Shown: positions 11,107 to 21,980 of the stretch, one piece after another
Layout of the letters: the number at the start of each line of letters is the position of its first letter
How positions within the stretch are numbered: the first letter of the stretch is position 1
NCBI GenBank assembly: GCA_036971615.1
Contig: JAYKKR010000005.1
Coordinates: forward strand, 62,001-126,000
Length of the DNA: 64,000 bases
Direction of reading: 5' to 3'
Origin: Amyloporia xantha
Taxonomy: Eukaryota; Basidiomycota; Agaricomycetes; Polyporales; Adustoporiaceae
The notes under the pieces: generated by a model
The model's input: only the letters and a program-made list of their open reading frames with translations
Told to the model about the DNA's origin: nothing
Databases searched by the model: none
Made by a program: the position numbers and the translations under genes

Positions 11107-12367
11107 TTAAGTCCACTCCATCCAGTGCGGTGCCTTGACATTCATCGCGGCATGCACTGAGTCCCTCATAAAATAAGCGTAGCATATGCGCTCTCCATCG
11201 CATCTCTGAACACCATGGCGCAGAAGCGTTCCGCAAAGCGCAACTACGCTACCCGCCTTGTAGTCTATAGTGATATTTGGACCATCCAGCTGCATTTCCA
11301 ATGCGCCGTAGCTCCCTACCGTGGTGAGAAGGTCGAACCACTGCTTGCGCGAGTTTTTGTCGCGGTGTAGCGGCGTCTCGCGATTGCTGATGACCTGAAC
11401 GCCATTGAAGATCGAAGACCAAGCGCTTACTATTGCGGGATACTCCACTTTGCCAAGAAGCGACTCCATGCATGTATGTCCCGCAGCATACAGGTCGGGA
11501 TGCATGATGGACATCATGCCGGATAGGATGGCGGCTGATTCACGGATGGCGGTCAACCATCGCCATCCACTCTGGCCATCTTTATCGCGTAAGCTCGCCG
11601 AAGGCAGCATTGGGTCCAATGGGCCCTGGATGTATGCGCCGTCATTCGCCAGTCATCAGAGTTAAGGGATCGTCAGCGTACCGTGTGACCCAGCGCGTGC
11701 CATCCTGGAGACAGATTGACAGTCCCCCGGAGGTGTGGTGCAGGTTGATCGATCGCGGAAATATGCTTCATGGTTTCGCCAACTGACCCCCGGGGCTTTA
11801 CGCATCAGTTGTGTTGATAGGTGGGCCGTCGCCAATTGTATCTCCCTCTGCCGACACAGCGTAGTGAGCACGGTGCATGGCGGAAGATGAATGAGCCCAC
11901 CTGGCGATTCACATGAAGGACGCCCAGAAGCACCCATGCTAGGATGCGCGAGTGCTGGTCGAGGAGCACGCAGGGTTCATCTAGAACCACGGTGGTGTCT
12001 GGGAGGAGAGGCGGCCATTTAGTCTTCAGCTGCGCCTCCAGATTCACGTTCTGTCCGGTGTTGCCCACGCCTATAGCATCAGAATACCGGTCAATGTCCC
12101 AGGATAAGCGCACTACTTTCCGGTCAGCGCAGCATGAGTAGATGCCCACAGCATCCAAGAGTACACACCAGGTTTGATATATGCCTTTGCGAGCTGGTGC
12201 GCGATCTGGCTGCATTCGACGACGATATCGGCGCGGATATGTGTGGGAGGCTGTGGGTTTCTCGGTTGTCCGGCTGCATTCCGAAGCTTGTGTAGCCAAA
12301 ACTGAAACATATCGCGCATGCAAGCTGCCAATGTGTCGCTGAGCTCCAAGCCGCTGCCCGCTATCAT
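11107..12367 (-). pseudogene. TET/JBP-type 2OG-Fe(II) dioxygenase
   Basis: Enzymes of this family oxidise 5-methylcytosine or thymine in DNA using 2-oxoglutarate, iron and oxygen. The N-terminal exon starts at 12,367. The second part contains LPDTTVVLDEPCVLLDQHSR, and a GTGGGC donor joins to REIQLATAHLSTQL. The last exon, after an intron ending ATCCAG near 11,640, holds the double-stranded beta-helix core: ETPLHRDKN supplies the HxD iron ligands, GAGSVV-like YKAGSVVALCG precedes the distal ligand in LLRHGVQ, and Arg in ERICYAYF should bind 2-oxoglutarate. All key residues are present. One base must be added or lost at the G-run near 11,720 to join PPG to TVNLSPGW, so this copy is either broken or carries a sequencing error. 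It lies tail to tail with the KDZ fragment, the arrangement known from mushroom genomes. Confidence 0.82.
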
Positions 12368-12815
12368 GGCTTACAGACGAGATGGATGGAGATACACGCC
12401 CCATCTCGCATTATTGCTCAATCTGCCATCTACTGACCATGCTGCAACAGCATGTCCATTAGCTTTGCACACTTGTTTGGTCGATCACATCGTTGAGCAA
12501 GCGCCGGCAAGATCAGGCCCAGCCGATCGGCAAGGCGTGATCCGGTGATCGAGGCGCGTCATTGGCATGTGGACCGCGATTCTCGACCACGGCGCCATTA
12601 CGCCGGGGCCTCGGCCTGTGAGATGCCGCGCTCCGCCGGAGGGATGCCGGTCGGGTCTGCCCCGACATGGACGCTTGCAGTGTAAGAGAGATCAGCGGGG
12701 TTAGAACAGGACGAAAGTATCACCGGAGGTCAGACACGTCTGGGCAAATGTTCAGTTGGGAGTGCCCAAGTGTCTGTCATCCTGAGAGCATCTCGGTCTG
12801 CTTGTTGTCCTCGCC
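12368..12815. other. Divergent intergenic region
   Basis: This 448-base gap lies between the start of the TET/JBP gene (-) and the start of the proline-rich gene (+), so it should hold both promoters. It contains no convincing open frame. I see no TATA box that I would stake a start on. The sequence has several short GC palindromes (CGGCGCCATTACGCCGG area near 12,590-12,610). Confidence 0.4.
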
Positions 12816-15800
12816 ATGGGAATAGCTATCCTGCAGGCATATCTAGACAAGATCCCAGAGCAAATAGAGCGATGGCGCAACACCACAGGCACTGCGAGGG
12901 CACCCATTGTCGATGAGGCTGTCAATATCCTCATGGAACAATTTGCAGAGCTGACAGATAAAAATGGCCTGAAAAAGGTCAAACCAACAGTTCATGGCAT
13001 TGTCATCTTCGTCATTCACACATTTCTATAGTCCCTGGGGACCTATTTCAGCAACCACTACCGAATCGTAGAACCCCAGGTGCCCATCCCTGGAACGAAA
13101 AACGGTCAGCGAGGGATATGTATCAAGAGGAGCACAAAACAGAGCTGCTAAGGGTGGCCAACGAAAGGACGGGAGGACGAGGTCTGGCCCACCAGGAGAT
13201 AGGCGCATACACCAAGGTAGTGAGCGAGTATTGGGGCAAACTGGATGAGGACGCAAAGGCGGACTACCAGATGAAGGCGGATGCGTTCAACAATGACGCC
13301 AAAGAGGTCAAGGCTGGATCTTCGGCGTGAGTGGGAGCGCGACCTTTGTGCTAAGTTAACGGCAGCTGATGGCGACGCAGGAAAGCGGACAAGGAGCTCA
13401 TTCCGTTTCTGAGGAAATACGCTCGAGAGGCATACCGACGCCATGGTGTCAGGATCTTTACGTTGAGTAGCTACAAATCTCCTGATGGGAGAGTCGTCAT
13501 TCAGGAGTGAGCAGGCAATTTGTATCGCCTCTCACCGCTCTGACCGCTTTTCACAGACACGACTTCAACGATGAGATGGAGAATGGAAAAGCCTTTTCCA
13601 AGGTGGACGATTGGCACGCAGATACGATGGTCAAATGGGCCAAGTACAGCACAGAGGCATTTGATAGCAATCGCGAGGCGAGCGTTGACAACGGAGAGGG
13701 AACGTCTCGCGGCACACGGCGAGAGCTGCTGGTCGACGATGGCGGTCTCCCGTTGATACCGCCAATGGATGGCGAGGATGCGCCATCCCTGCCTGTGATG
13801 AAATCCATGATCAGAGACTTTCTGTCTACTCACTACCGTAAGTCTTGATCCACACGGCGCTCACAAAGACGCTGATGGCGCCATAGAACGGGCTGCAGGA
13901 AGCGCCAAAGAGAAGTGCCCTTGGCGCGCGCTCAAAGTGCGTGGGGCTGAATTTATAGAAGCAGGAATGGTGCCAGACGGCTTCCAATTCGACGATCCGT
14001 CGCATATGGTCAGGAAGGACATCATCGCGGTCCTGCATCATTGGAGAGCGGCGCAAGAGGCAAACAAGGGGCAGTGCGCGTTCCGCTTCAAGGCATACCT
14101 GAAGAGCAGGGGGACGAGGATTCGGAGCTAATCCCTGCTGTGTATGAGGCGGCGAGAGCACCCAAAGGCGCTAAAGGCAAGGCGGGCCCCAAAAAGAAGA
14201 AAAAGAAGGCGGTGAAAAGCGGCAAGGGCAAAGGCGTGCAACGTCTCAGCACCGATGACGATAGCGCCGTGGACGACGACACCGAGCACGAGACTTTCAA
14301 TCTGGACATCGACGTCGGGTCAACTTCCGACGAAGATGATGACAGCGAAGATGCAAAAGGCGCCGCCCCAATTGGGCGCTGCTTTCACGTAGACGGCGTC
14401 AGCAATGGCTGGAGGCGGCATCGCCATCGCCAGAATTTCGCGTGATCGTGGACGCGCTGCCTCGCATGATGGTAGTAACTTCATTTTTCTCCGTAAACTA
14501 AGGCTTACCTTGCGAGTGATAGAGTGGGCTGAAGACGACAAAGCGGGCACCGGAAGGCGCCGACTGGGCGACCTGGCACAACCCGCATCGACACTTGTCC
14601 TATATGGTTCATCGCCACGCCCATGGGCTCGATCCAGTGCTGAAGTGGCTCGACTCGAAGCCTTATTTGAACAAGTCCGGCAGGCTGACAGGGGACGTCG
14701 GCATGATTGAACAAGTGCTCCTCGTGATCGCCATGATAAGCCGCGATCTGATGGCGGCACAGTTCGCCTTCCAGGATCCCGACGCCCGCCTTCGGACATT
14801 CCACGCCATGTCAGCGAGAGCGCCATACCCTTCGCCGTGATTGCCCAGAGGCTCGACCCGCATGTATCATCGTTGTGCGCGCTGGTGAAGCAGGCACAAT
14901 CTGTGCAAGGCGACGCGCCATCCATGGAAGGTAGCTCTGTCACCCGCAGTAGCACTGCGGCCGCGGCGCAGCCAACACCTTTGGAGGCCCCACCACCGGC
15001 GTTGAAATATGGTCCACCACCGCCCCACGTTCCCAGACAGGGGAAGCCATCACCTCGCCCTCCCATGATGCCCACTGGGAATCTCAACAAGGGTCCACCT
15101 CCCCCACTCCGCCCGAAGCCTCGCCATTTGCAAACCCTGCGGGCGGAACAGGAGCGTCGTACGCCGGACCCGCCAGCGGCATTGGCGAGGGAAGCCGCGC
15201 CAATCCTCACATCCCCTAAGATAAGGCGATCGCGAGACGCGCATAATGGCCAAGTAGCTCAGCAATCCAGCTCGCCGTTGCCGGAACCTCTGCGAGGCAC
15301 GCAAAAACATTCGCTTCCGTTTCCAGTCACAGGAAAACCGCCTCCAGCAAGGCCGCTAATGACCACGGGAAGATCGGTCTTTCCATCCATACCTAAGCGC
15401 GCCTTGGGTATGAGACCGCGTCCACAACTAGAAGAGAGACCGCCATCAATTGACGGCGCACCGCCTTCCTCGCCAATGGCGCCAGGGCGCGCACCACCAT
15501 CCTCCCCCATCGCGCTCAATGACGCAACTGTCCGCCGCGGGAGTATGGATTTCTCCTCCTCTCCACCTATTGCGATGAATCAGCTCTCACCCGTTCGAGA
15601 TATGAGGGGCCTACAGGTTCATTTCTCCGACCGTGAAAATCATGACAGTGAAGACGAGAGCGACGGCGAGGCCAATCGTGGTCCTTCTCCCTCACTTCCT
15701 GTGCCAAAGCGCAAGACACGCCAAACAGCTCGGCAGGCAAAGGAGATCAATATTCAGGCACTGCCAACGGCAGGCGGGTCCTCGATCACGGGTGCTCTCA

Positions 15801-16092
15801 ACGACATGAAGGTCGCCACCCACACTCGTCAGAAGACAAAAGCTAAGGAGGAAAAGTTGAAAAAGCGAAGTCACCGCGTGAGCGAAGAGGAGGAAGAGGA
15901 GGAGGAAGCAGAGAAACCACCCCAACCTCGTGAAAAGCGAAAAAGGCGGGTCGCTCAAAGCGGGCTCTGGCGGAGACTTATAGCGATGGCGAGGAAGAGC
16001 AGGGCGAGCCTGCCCCCGCCATTCGTAGGTCATCGCGCAAGACAGGTAGGGGAGCTCAGCCCCGACCCACTAAAGCGCGTGGTCGCCGTTAG
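12816..16092 (+). pseudogene. Multi-exon basic/proline-rich protein, possible HMG-box-like segment
   Basis: The ATG at 12,816 opens MGIAILQAYLDKIPEQ. Later exons join well at introns 13,328-13,379 (GTGAGT...ACGCAG), 13,508-13,556 and 13,840-13,890. A segment near 13,118-13,300 (EIGAYTKVVSEYWGKL, then DEDAKADYQMKADAFN) has the aromatic and basic pattern of an HMG-box helix pair. I call it HMG-like, not HMG. The next exons give KELIPFLRKYAREAYR and a globular part ending FRFKAYLK. Then come poly-Lys and acidic stretches, and a long proline-rich region with many PPP and SSP motifs. The true C terminus is read in another frame as SKRALAETYSDGEEEQ and ends in basic residues at 16,092. Shifts are needed near 14,105 and at the A-run near 15,943. 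A chromatin or DNA-binding role is inferred from composition only. Confidence 0.55.
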
Positions 16093-16311
16093 AATACTAT
16101 TTCTCATGTACACTACCTCGCATTTAAATTCAATGGCGATGATTGAACTCAGCGCTGCGAAGGATGGCGATGGCGTGCCGCTCCCTGTGCAAGCCCCCGT
16201 GGCTCACTGTGATGCCGAGGGTGTTGCCGTCATCGCACTCTCAATCTTACTGGTCGCTGGAGAGTGTACACAATGCATTCGTTTGAAAGTACAGCGAAGT
16301 TACAAAAAGAA

Positions 16312-19087
16312 TTATCTAAGGCGAAGGGGAGGCATCTCGGCGTCCTCGACAGCGACGGGTGATGTTGCGGCATCAGGCTCTCGCTCCTCCGCGGCCACGC
16401 TCGCCATCTCGTCGTCGTCGATCTCCAAGGAGAAACGCCTGATTGAAGGTGTGGAGCCACCGGCGGGCGTCGACAGAGCTTCATTCGTGAAGTCCGATTG
16501 ATCTCCTACAGAGCCACGCTCTGAGGTAGACCACGAAATGGGAGTGGCTCCCTCGTGAGCGCTGTCCATGATCGCCCTCGCCTTGCGCCGTCGTTGCGCG
16601 TCCTGTTCCGCCTTCTGCACGAGCTCCACCGACAGATGCGCCTTGTCCAATAGCGTCTCGGCCTCCGCGTCGTTGTGGCGAGCGACGTCACGGCGCACTG
16701 ACTCAAACTGCGCGATGAGTCCCTGTAATCTCGCCTCACCTGCCTCAATGCCCGCCATCGCCTGCCGCGTCCTCTCGCTCTCATCGCGCACGTTGTCCAT
16801 CAAGGTGTCCACGCGCACCTCCATGTTCGCGACTTGGGCACCAAGGCGATCCATCGCCATGTTCTCCTTGGCTGCGCGCAGATCGTCCTGCAGAACCGTG
16901 ACCATCTCCTCGAGCGCGGCGATGCGAGCGACGGAGTCCTCAGAGCGCACATCTTGCAGAGTCTGCTCCGCGCCTTCCACTCTTGCCAGTAGGCCGCCAA
17001 TCTGCCCTCGGCGTTATCAATGCGCTCGGTCATGTTGACCTGCTGCCTGTTGATGGCGAGCAGTGACTGCTGGAAGTTGTCGACCATGCTACCGAAGCGG
17101 TCTTGCCACGCGGTCATTATGTTGATGTTCTTCTCGAGTCGGTGGCCTTGCTCAGTGAGGTACGCCGTAAATGGCTGGAAATGAGACAGCTCCTGGTCCT
17201 GCGCGTAGCGCCCTTCATCCATGGCGGTGGGGTCCTTGGAGAATCCTACGTAGTGGTGGTACTCGCCATGGTGGTCTGGCAGCCACACATTGACTTGGTC
17301 AGTTGATCGCGCCGTCCAGAAAGAGTGAAGCCGACTTACATTTTACCTCGCCAGGCCTGAGCCCAAGCCGCGCCGAGCGATCGCTCGAGCTGCTGGCCTC
17401 TGCCTCCTGGAGAGGACGGTCCGCGCGCTCCTTGCCCTTCCCTTTAGCCACCGCTGGAGGTGGCTTCCCAACCCACGCCTTCATCGAGCTGAGCGACGTC
17501 TTCGGGAGCGGCGCTATTGGGCGGGACGCAGCCGCATCGCTAGTCGCTGACGCCACCCGCAGCTGGCTGTCCACCTCCCGCGTCGTCCTTCGCATCGACA
17601 TCCGCGCTACCCGCCTTGCCATCGTCCTTTTCCCCTTCTTCTTCATCCACATCCATCTCATCGCTCGCCTTCGATTCCGAACCCTTCGCCGCCGCCTTGC
17701 CCCGCTTGCCTCTATCCTCCACAAACTCCTTCCTCTCCTCATCCCAGCGCGGTGGAGGAGGCTTGATGCCATCGGCGAGGCTGTTCTTGATGACGTCCTG
17801 ATACTTGCTTGCCAGGACTGCACCGTAGGGGCCCCTGATCGGATTGCCGCTCAGGTTGTGTGGCACGATCGAGCAGCCTATCTTGCGCTTCAGGCAGCGC
17901 ATGCAACGCCGACCGTCCACGACAGCAAGCCTGCATTCAGCTTTGGCCTTGGCGCAATTTCCGCAAGGCATCGCCTGAAGGCATGTCAGTCAGCATCGCT
18001 TGCCGCGCATCTGGTAAACGTACTCACCGAGACAAATGTCTCCGTCTCCTCCATCTCCTCACTCTCGCCTTGAGCATCCTCGTCCATGTCGTCATCTTCG
18101 GGCGCCGGCGAGGCCTTCGCCTTTCCCTTTCCCTTCCCCGTCGACGATCCCGCCTTCGCCTTCGACCGCGTCTGCCTGGCGTCATCATCCTTGCCCGCAG
18201 GAGACTTGCGCGATGAAGCCTTCTCATTCGTCTTCGACGTCGATGGCCCCGCCTTCGTCTTCATCCGCGGCTCAGACTTGCCGGCCGTCGTTTCCTCTCC
18301 TGCCGCTTTCGCAGTGGTGGTCTTGACTCCGCCCTTGGATGCCGCCTTAGTTCCCGGCTTCGTCGTTGCAGCCCCTCCGCGCCGTGGCTTCTTCGTTACT
18401 GGTGCAGCGATGACGACACCCTCATCGCCGTCCGTCGCTGGCGTCGTTCCCTTTGACCTTCTAGAGGCCGCCCCTGCGTCGTCATCCGCCCCCTTCTTCG
18501 CCACTTTCCCTCGACTCCCGCCCGCCTCTGCCTCCTCCGTCACCCCACTTGGCCCCGCAACTCCATCCCCACCCAGCGCAACCTCGCTCGTACGCTTGCG
18601 CAACAGCGCTGCTGAGCCGTTAGTGATGACGTGGCGTATGGTTTCGCAGTGCACTCACCTTTCCACCAAAGGTTGCCCCCGAGGTCTTCGGCAATGTAAT
18701 CGCCATGCCACACGTATTTGGAGAGGCCATGGCTTTGAATGGCGGGGTCGTCAACCTTGATGGCAGTCAAGTCCACTCCGCGCTTCTTGTGCGACGCCAC
18801 CGTGTATTGCGCCATGGCGCTGACCAACAGCGGCGGCACTTGTAATCCCTCGCGGTGTTTTCCCAGCGCCTTGATCTTCGCGAAGATCGATTGCTAGAGG
18901 CGCCATTATACAGACTCAGCGCCACAGTGCTCACCCTGATTGTGTTACAATCACTTACCACTTCCTCCCAGAAGTTGCTCTCAAACACCTTGTACTTCGT
19001 GTCGCGCTTCCCGGGCAGAAACTTCAGCGCCTCTTCCAGGCGCACTGCGGCGATGATGATGTCGCTGTTGATGCTGGAGGCGGACAT
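16312..19087 (-). pseudogene. Zn2Cys6-like cluster plus coiled-coil protein
   Basis: From the ATG at 19,087 the exons join cleanly: MSASSINSDIIIAAVRLEEA to WEEV at 18,959, then QSIFAKIKALGKHREGLQ, then ALLRKRTSEVALGGD. The third part is a long Lys/Ala/Ser-rich disordered region. A GTGAGT...CTTCAG intron leads to AMPCGNCAKAKAECR ... CMRCLKRKIGC, that is C-x2-C-x6-C-x8-C-x2-C-x6-C, a good match to the fungal Zn2Cys6 cluster. A second disordered part follows. The C-terminal third, from GRYAQDQELSHFQ through EEMVTVLQDDLRAAKEN to LLDKAHLSVELVQKAEQ, is a long coiled coil. One-base shifts are needed near 17,545 and 16,990. Sequence-specific DNA binding is inferred from the cysteine cluster. It is convergent with the proline-rich gene and divergent from the gene at 19,334. 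Confidence 0.6.
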
Positions 19088-19133
19088 GGTGGTAGAAGCA
19101 AAGCGAGATGGGATTTGACAGCTGTGGTGATGG

Positions 19134-19160
19134 CGGTGGTGGTGGTGGTGGTGGTGGTAG
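19134..19160 (+). repeat. (GGT)n microsatellite in a shared promoter
   Basis: About nine GGT triplets in a row lie in the 246-base gap between two divergent gene starts (19,087 on - and 19,334 on +). A TATA-like GTATATTAG lies at about 19,268, 60 bases before the + strand gene. Length change of the repeat could alter spacing in the shared promoter; that is inference. Confidence 0.8.
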
Positions 19161-19333
19161 AAGAAGAGACGAAGTCAGACCCACGCGGTGCATCGCGTTG
19201 GTTGATGGCGGGCGCCTGGCGGAAAGATCCGCGCCCGTTCGATCGGCACCGCACGTGTTGCGCTCATGGGTATATTAGATGCCTCTAGACGAACTTGGCA
19301 CGTTTCCGCATTCCTTCCGCCTTGCTTTCAACC

Positions 19334-21042
19334 ATGTCGGAACACGCAGACGAGCTAGGTGAGCACATCATGTAGATATCCTCACGCCAACCTGCGCTCA
19401 CTCCCCTCAGCTCGCCAAATACTAGACTTCGACTCCTCGCCCATCAGAGGTGATGCCCCTCGCCCTACCCTGGACTTCGAGTCCTCGCCCATCAGAGGGG
19501 ATGTCCCTCGCCCAACTCTGGACTTCGACTCCTCGCCCATCAGAGGGGATGTTTCTCGCCCAATTCTGGATGTGGTGTCTTCGCCTTCGCCTTCGCCTTC
19601 ACGCACTCTGCCACCAGCGCGTACGCTTGGCGATTTGTCCGCATCGCCATCGCCATCCCCGCCGCCGCTCAACTTTCGCTTTGCTATGTCGCCAACGCCT
19701 GACCTTGCCAACGTTCAGGGGGATCTGCACAACGTAGCACTCCTCTCGATATGCCGCCACCGCCGTCCGCGCCTACTTCAAAAAGACGTGTGGACCTCGT
19801 CTTCCCCCAATTAACGTCCCCTCAACTACGTAGGCCCACAATGCAGTCGGCATCTTCCCAAGATATAGATCTCTTCCGTCCATCGCTCAACATTTCGCCC
19901 TCACCGCCGAATACCTCGCTATCAAGACAACCGTTGGATTTCACCTCGCAATCGCGAATGCAGACCTCACCTTTAGATCCGCCCTGGACCTTTCGCCATC
20001 GCAGGTAAACACCCCGTTGCACCGTCCACAGCTTGACCTGGAGGCATCTCCAGAGCGAGTGCACAGCGCCCAGCCTACCTTCGAGTCGCCTGTCCCTCAT
20101 CGTGCACACCTCGACTTGTCGCCATCGCTGTCTCCAGTCCTCCAGCTCCGCGATCAGCTGGATCTCCCGGCCACTCCATCCCCAGGTATGTCCACACTCA
20201 TGTTTTTAAACCTATTTCCTACTGACACTCCATTCCTCTACTATTGAAGATAGAGGCGCGCCTATGGATGGCGTCGTGGATGGCGGCGTGGACGGCGGCG
20301 TGGACGGCGGGATGGACGGCGCACTTGATCACGACCTTGCGCATAGCCAAGATGGCGATGTTGACATGGCGGATGAGCGCCTCATCCAACTCAATTGCCA
20401 GGTATTTTGCCTCGCTTTCTCTTGCCTTTGTGTTTGAATACTCATAGACAGTACCTTGACATTATAAATGAGGTGTTGGACGAGCACAACATACCCCGCG
20501 GTCCTCTGGTAAGTGAAAGCCCTCCATCGCCTTCATCGTCATGCTGATACCACTCCAGGACTTGGAGGCACACCGTCAGCGGCTCAGAGACCGTGGCCAG
20601 GATCTCCCTCGTACCTTCGCCCTCGCTCCCATTCTGGATCACGACGAGGACATCATTGACTCAAGTAAGTACAGCGAAATTCACCCTTTCACCATACTTA
20701 AATATGCAAAGAATTGGAGAATCCATACTTTGATGATGGCAGAGGCCACTCCCCCAATAGCGCCATGAACGCCATCGAGATTAAATTCGGTATGACACTG
20801 CGCTCGCAATTTGCCATTCGCTAAAGAAAACAATAGAAGGTTTTCCTCGCGGAAGCGAAGAAAACTTGATGTTCCTTCAAGCGCAATCCCTGAGCGAGAG
20901 GTTACGACGTATAGAAGAGGACATCGACGTCGCCAACGCAATCTTGAAGCTGCACCAGCCCATCAAATCCTTGCTCACAGCCAAGCCACCGCAGGACGGG
21001 ACCACTGGGGTTGAAGCCATGATGTGGAATGGCGAGATATAA
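19334..21042 (+). CDS. Multi-exon repeat-bearing coiled-coil protein, possibly frame-broken
   Basis: Exon 1 (19,334-19,358) encodes MSEHADEL and splices at GTGAGC...CCTCAG to an exon at 19,411 that begins four tandem 16-residue units based on LDFDSSPIRGD. A Pro/Ser-rich body follows, where the sense frame switches near 19,740 and again near 19,985. Later exons join cleanly: a unit rich in VDGGVDGG repeats, YLDIINEVLDEHNIPRGPL, then DLEAHRQRLRDRGQDLPR, LENPYFDDGRGHSP, and finally GFPRGSEENLMFLQAQ with a coiled coil (SLSERLRRIEEDIDVAN) up to TAA at 21,042. I do not recognise a family. Introns have good GTAAGT-type donors, so the 3' half is a real gene. It is the last gene before the 87-bp array. 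Confidence 0.6.
19422..19613 (+). repeat. 48-bp in-gene tandem repeat, four units
   Basis: Units start at 19,422, 19,470, 19,518 and 19,566, each 48 bases. They encode 16 residues with the core LDFDSSPIRGD; the fourth unit has diverged (LDVVSSPSPSP). The first three are nearly identical, which points to recent expansion in frame. Confidence 0.85.
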
Positions 21043-21246
21043 TTCGTTATACAGTATATACTCCGATGTCGTTGGCATCAAGGACAAAATGTAGTCACAG
21101 AATATTGAGTTGCTTTACCAATATACGCGAACACATGACCTGGCGGCGCCGATACCGCGCCATGAAAATACCATCCCAGTGGGCATACCAGGCCCATAAG
21201 CGCGGCGCGCCATGATGCGCGATATGAATACCACTGCATCCACCAT

Positions 21247-21900
21247 CGGCCGACGCTACTTGAAGGCGATAATATACCACGGAAATATGGCGCACTCGGC
21301 CGCGCCGTGTCTAAAGGCTATATTATAGCCCTCGGCCGACGCTACTGGAAGGCGATAATATACCACGGAAATATGGCGCACTCGGCCGCGCCATGTCTAC
21401 AGGCTATATTATACCCTCTCGGCCGACACTACTTGAAGGCGATAATATACCATGGAAATATGGCGCACTCGGCCGCGCCATGTCTACAGGCTATATTATA
21501 CCCTCTCGGCCGACACTACTTGAAGGCGATAATATACCACGGAAATATGGCGCACTCGGCCGCGCCGTGTCTAAAGGCTATATTATACCCTCTCGGCCGA
21601 CACTACTTGCAGGCGAGAATATACCACAGAAATATGGCGCACTCGGCCGCGCCGTGTCTACAGGCTATATTATACCCTCTCGGCCGACGCTACTTGAAGG
21701 CGAGAATATACTACGGAAATATGGCGCACTCGGCCGCGCCGTATCTAAAGGCTATATTATACCCTCTCGGCCGACGCTACTTGAAGGCGAGAATATACCA
21801 GGGAAATATGGCGCACTCGGCCGCGCCGTATCTACAGGCTATATTATACCGTCTCGGCCGACCCTGCACTGCAGGCTATAGCGATGGCGTCGGCCGACGT
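21247..21900 (+). repeat. 87-bp tandem array, about 7.5 units
   Basis: The marker CGGCCGAC recurs at 21,247, 21,333, 21,420, 21,507, 21,594, 21,681, 21,768 and 21,855, a period of 87 bases (86 once). Each unit contains the inverted half-sites CTCGGCCGCGCC and CTCGGCCGAC and an AT-rich part (GGCTATATTATACC). Because 87 is divisible by three, frames stay open through the whole array and produce repeated ORFs on the + strand; I do not regard these as genes. Units differ by only a few bases. Degenerate copies may extend back to about 21,180. Confidence 0.95.
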
Positions 21901-21980
21901 CCGCTCTCCTTACTAAGTAATAAAAATTTCACCCATATCTCTCCCTATAGAGTAGGCTATAGTGACTGTATGGTGTGGGG

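Noticed and set aside
21247..21900. CRISPR array
   Set aside because: The repeat is continuous without unique spacers, and the organism is a eukaryote.
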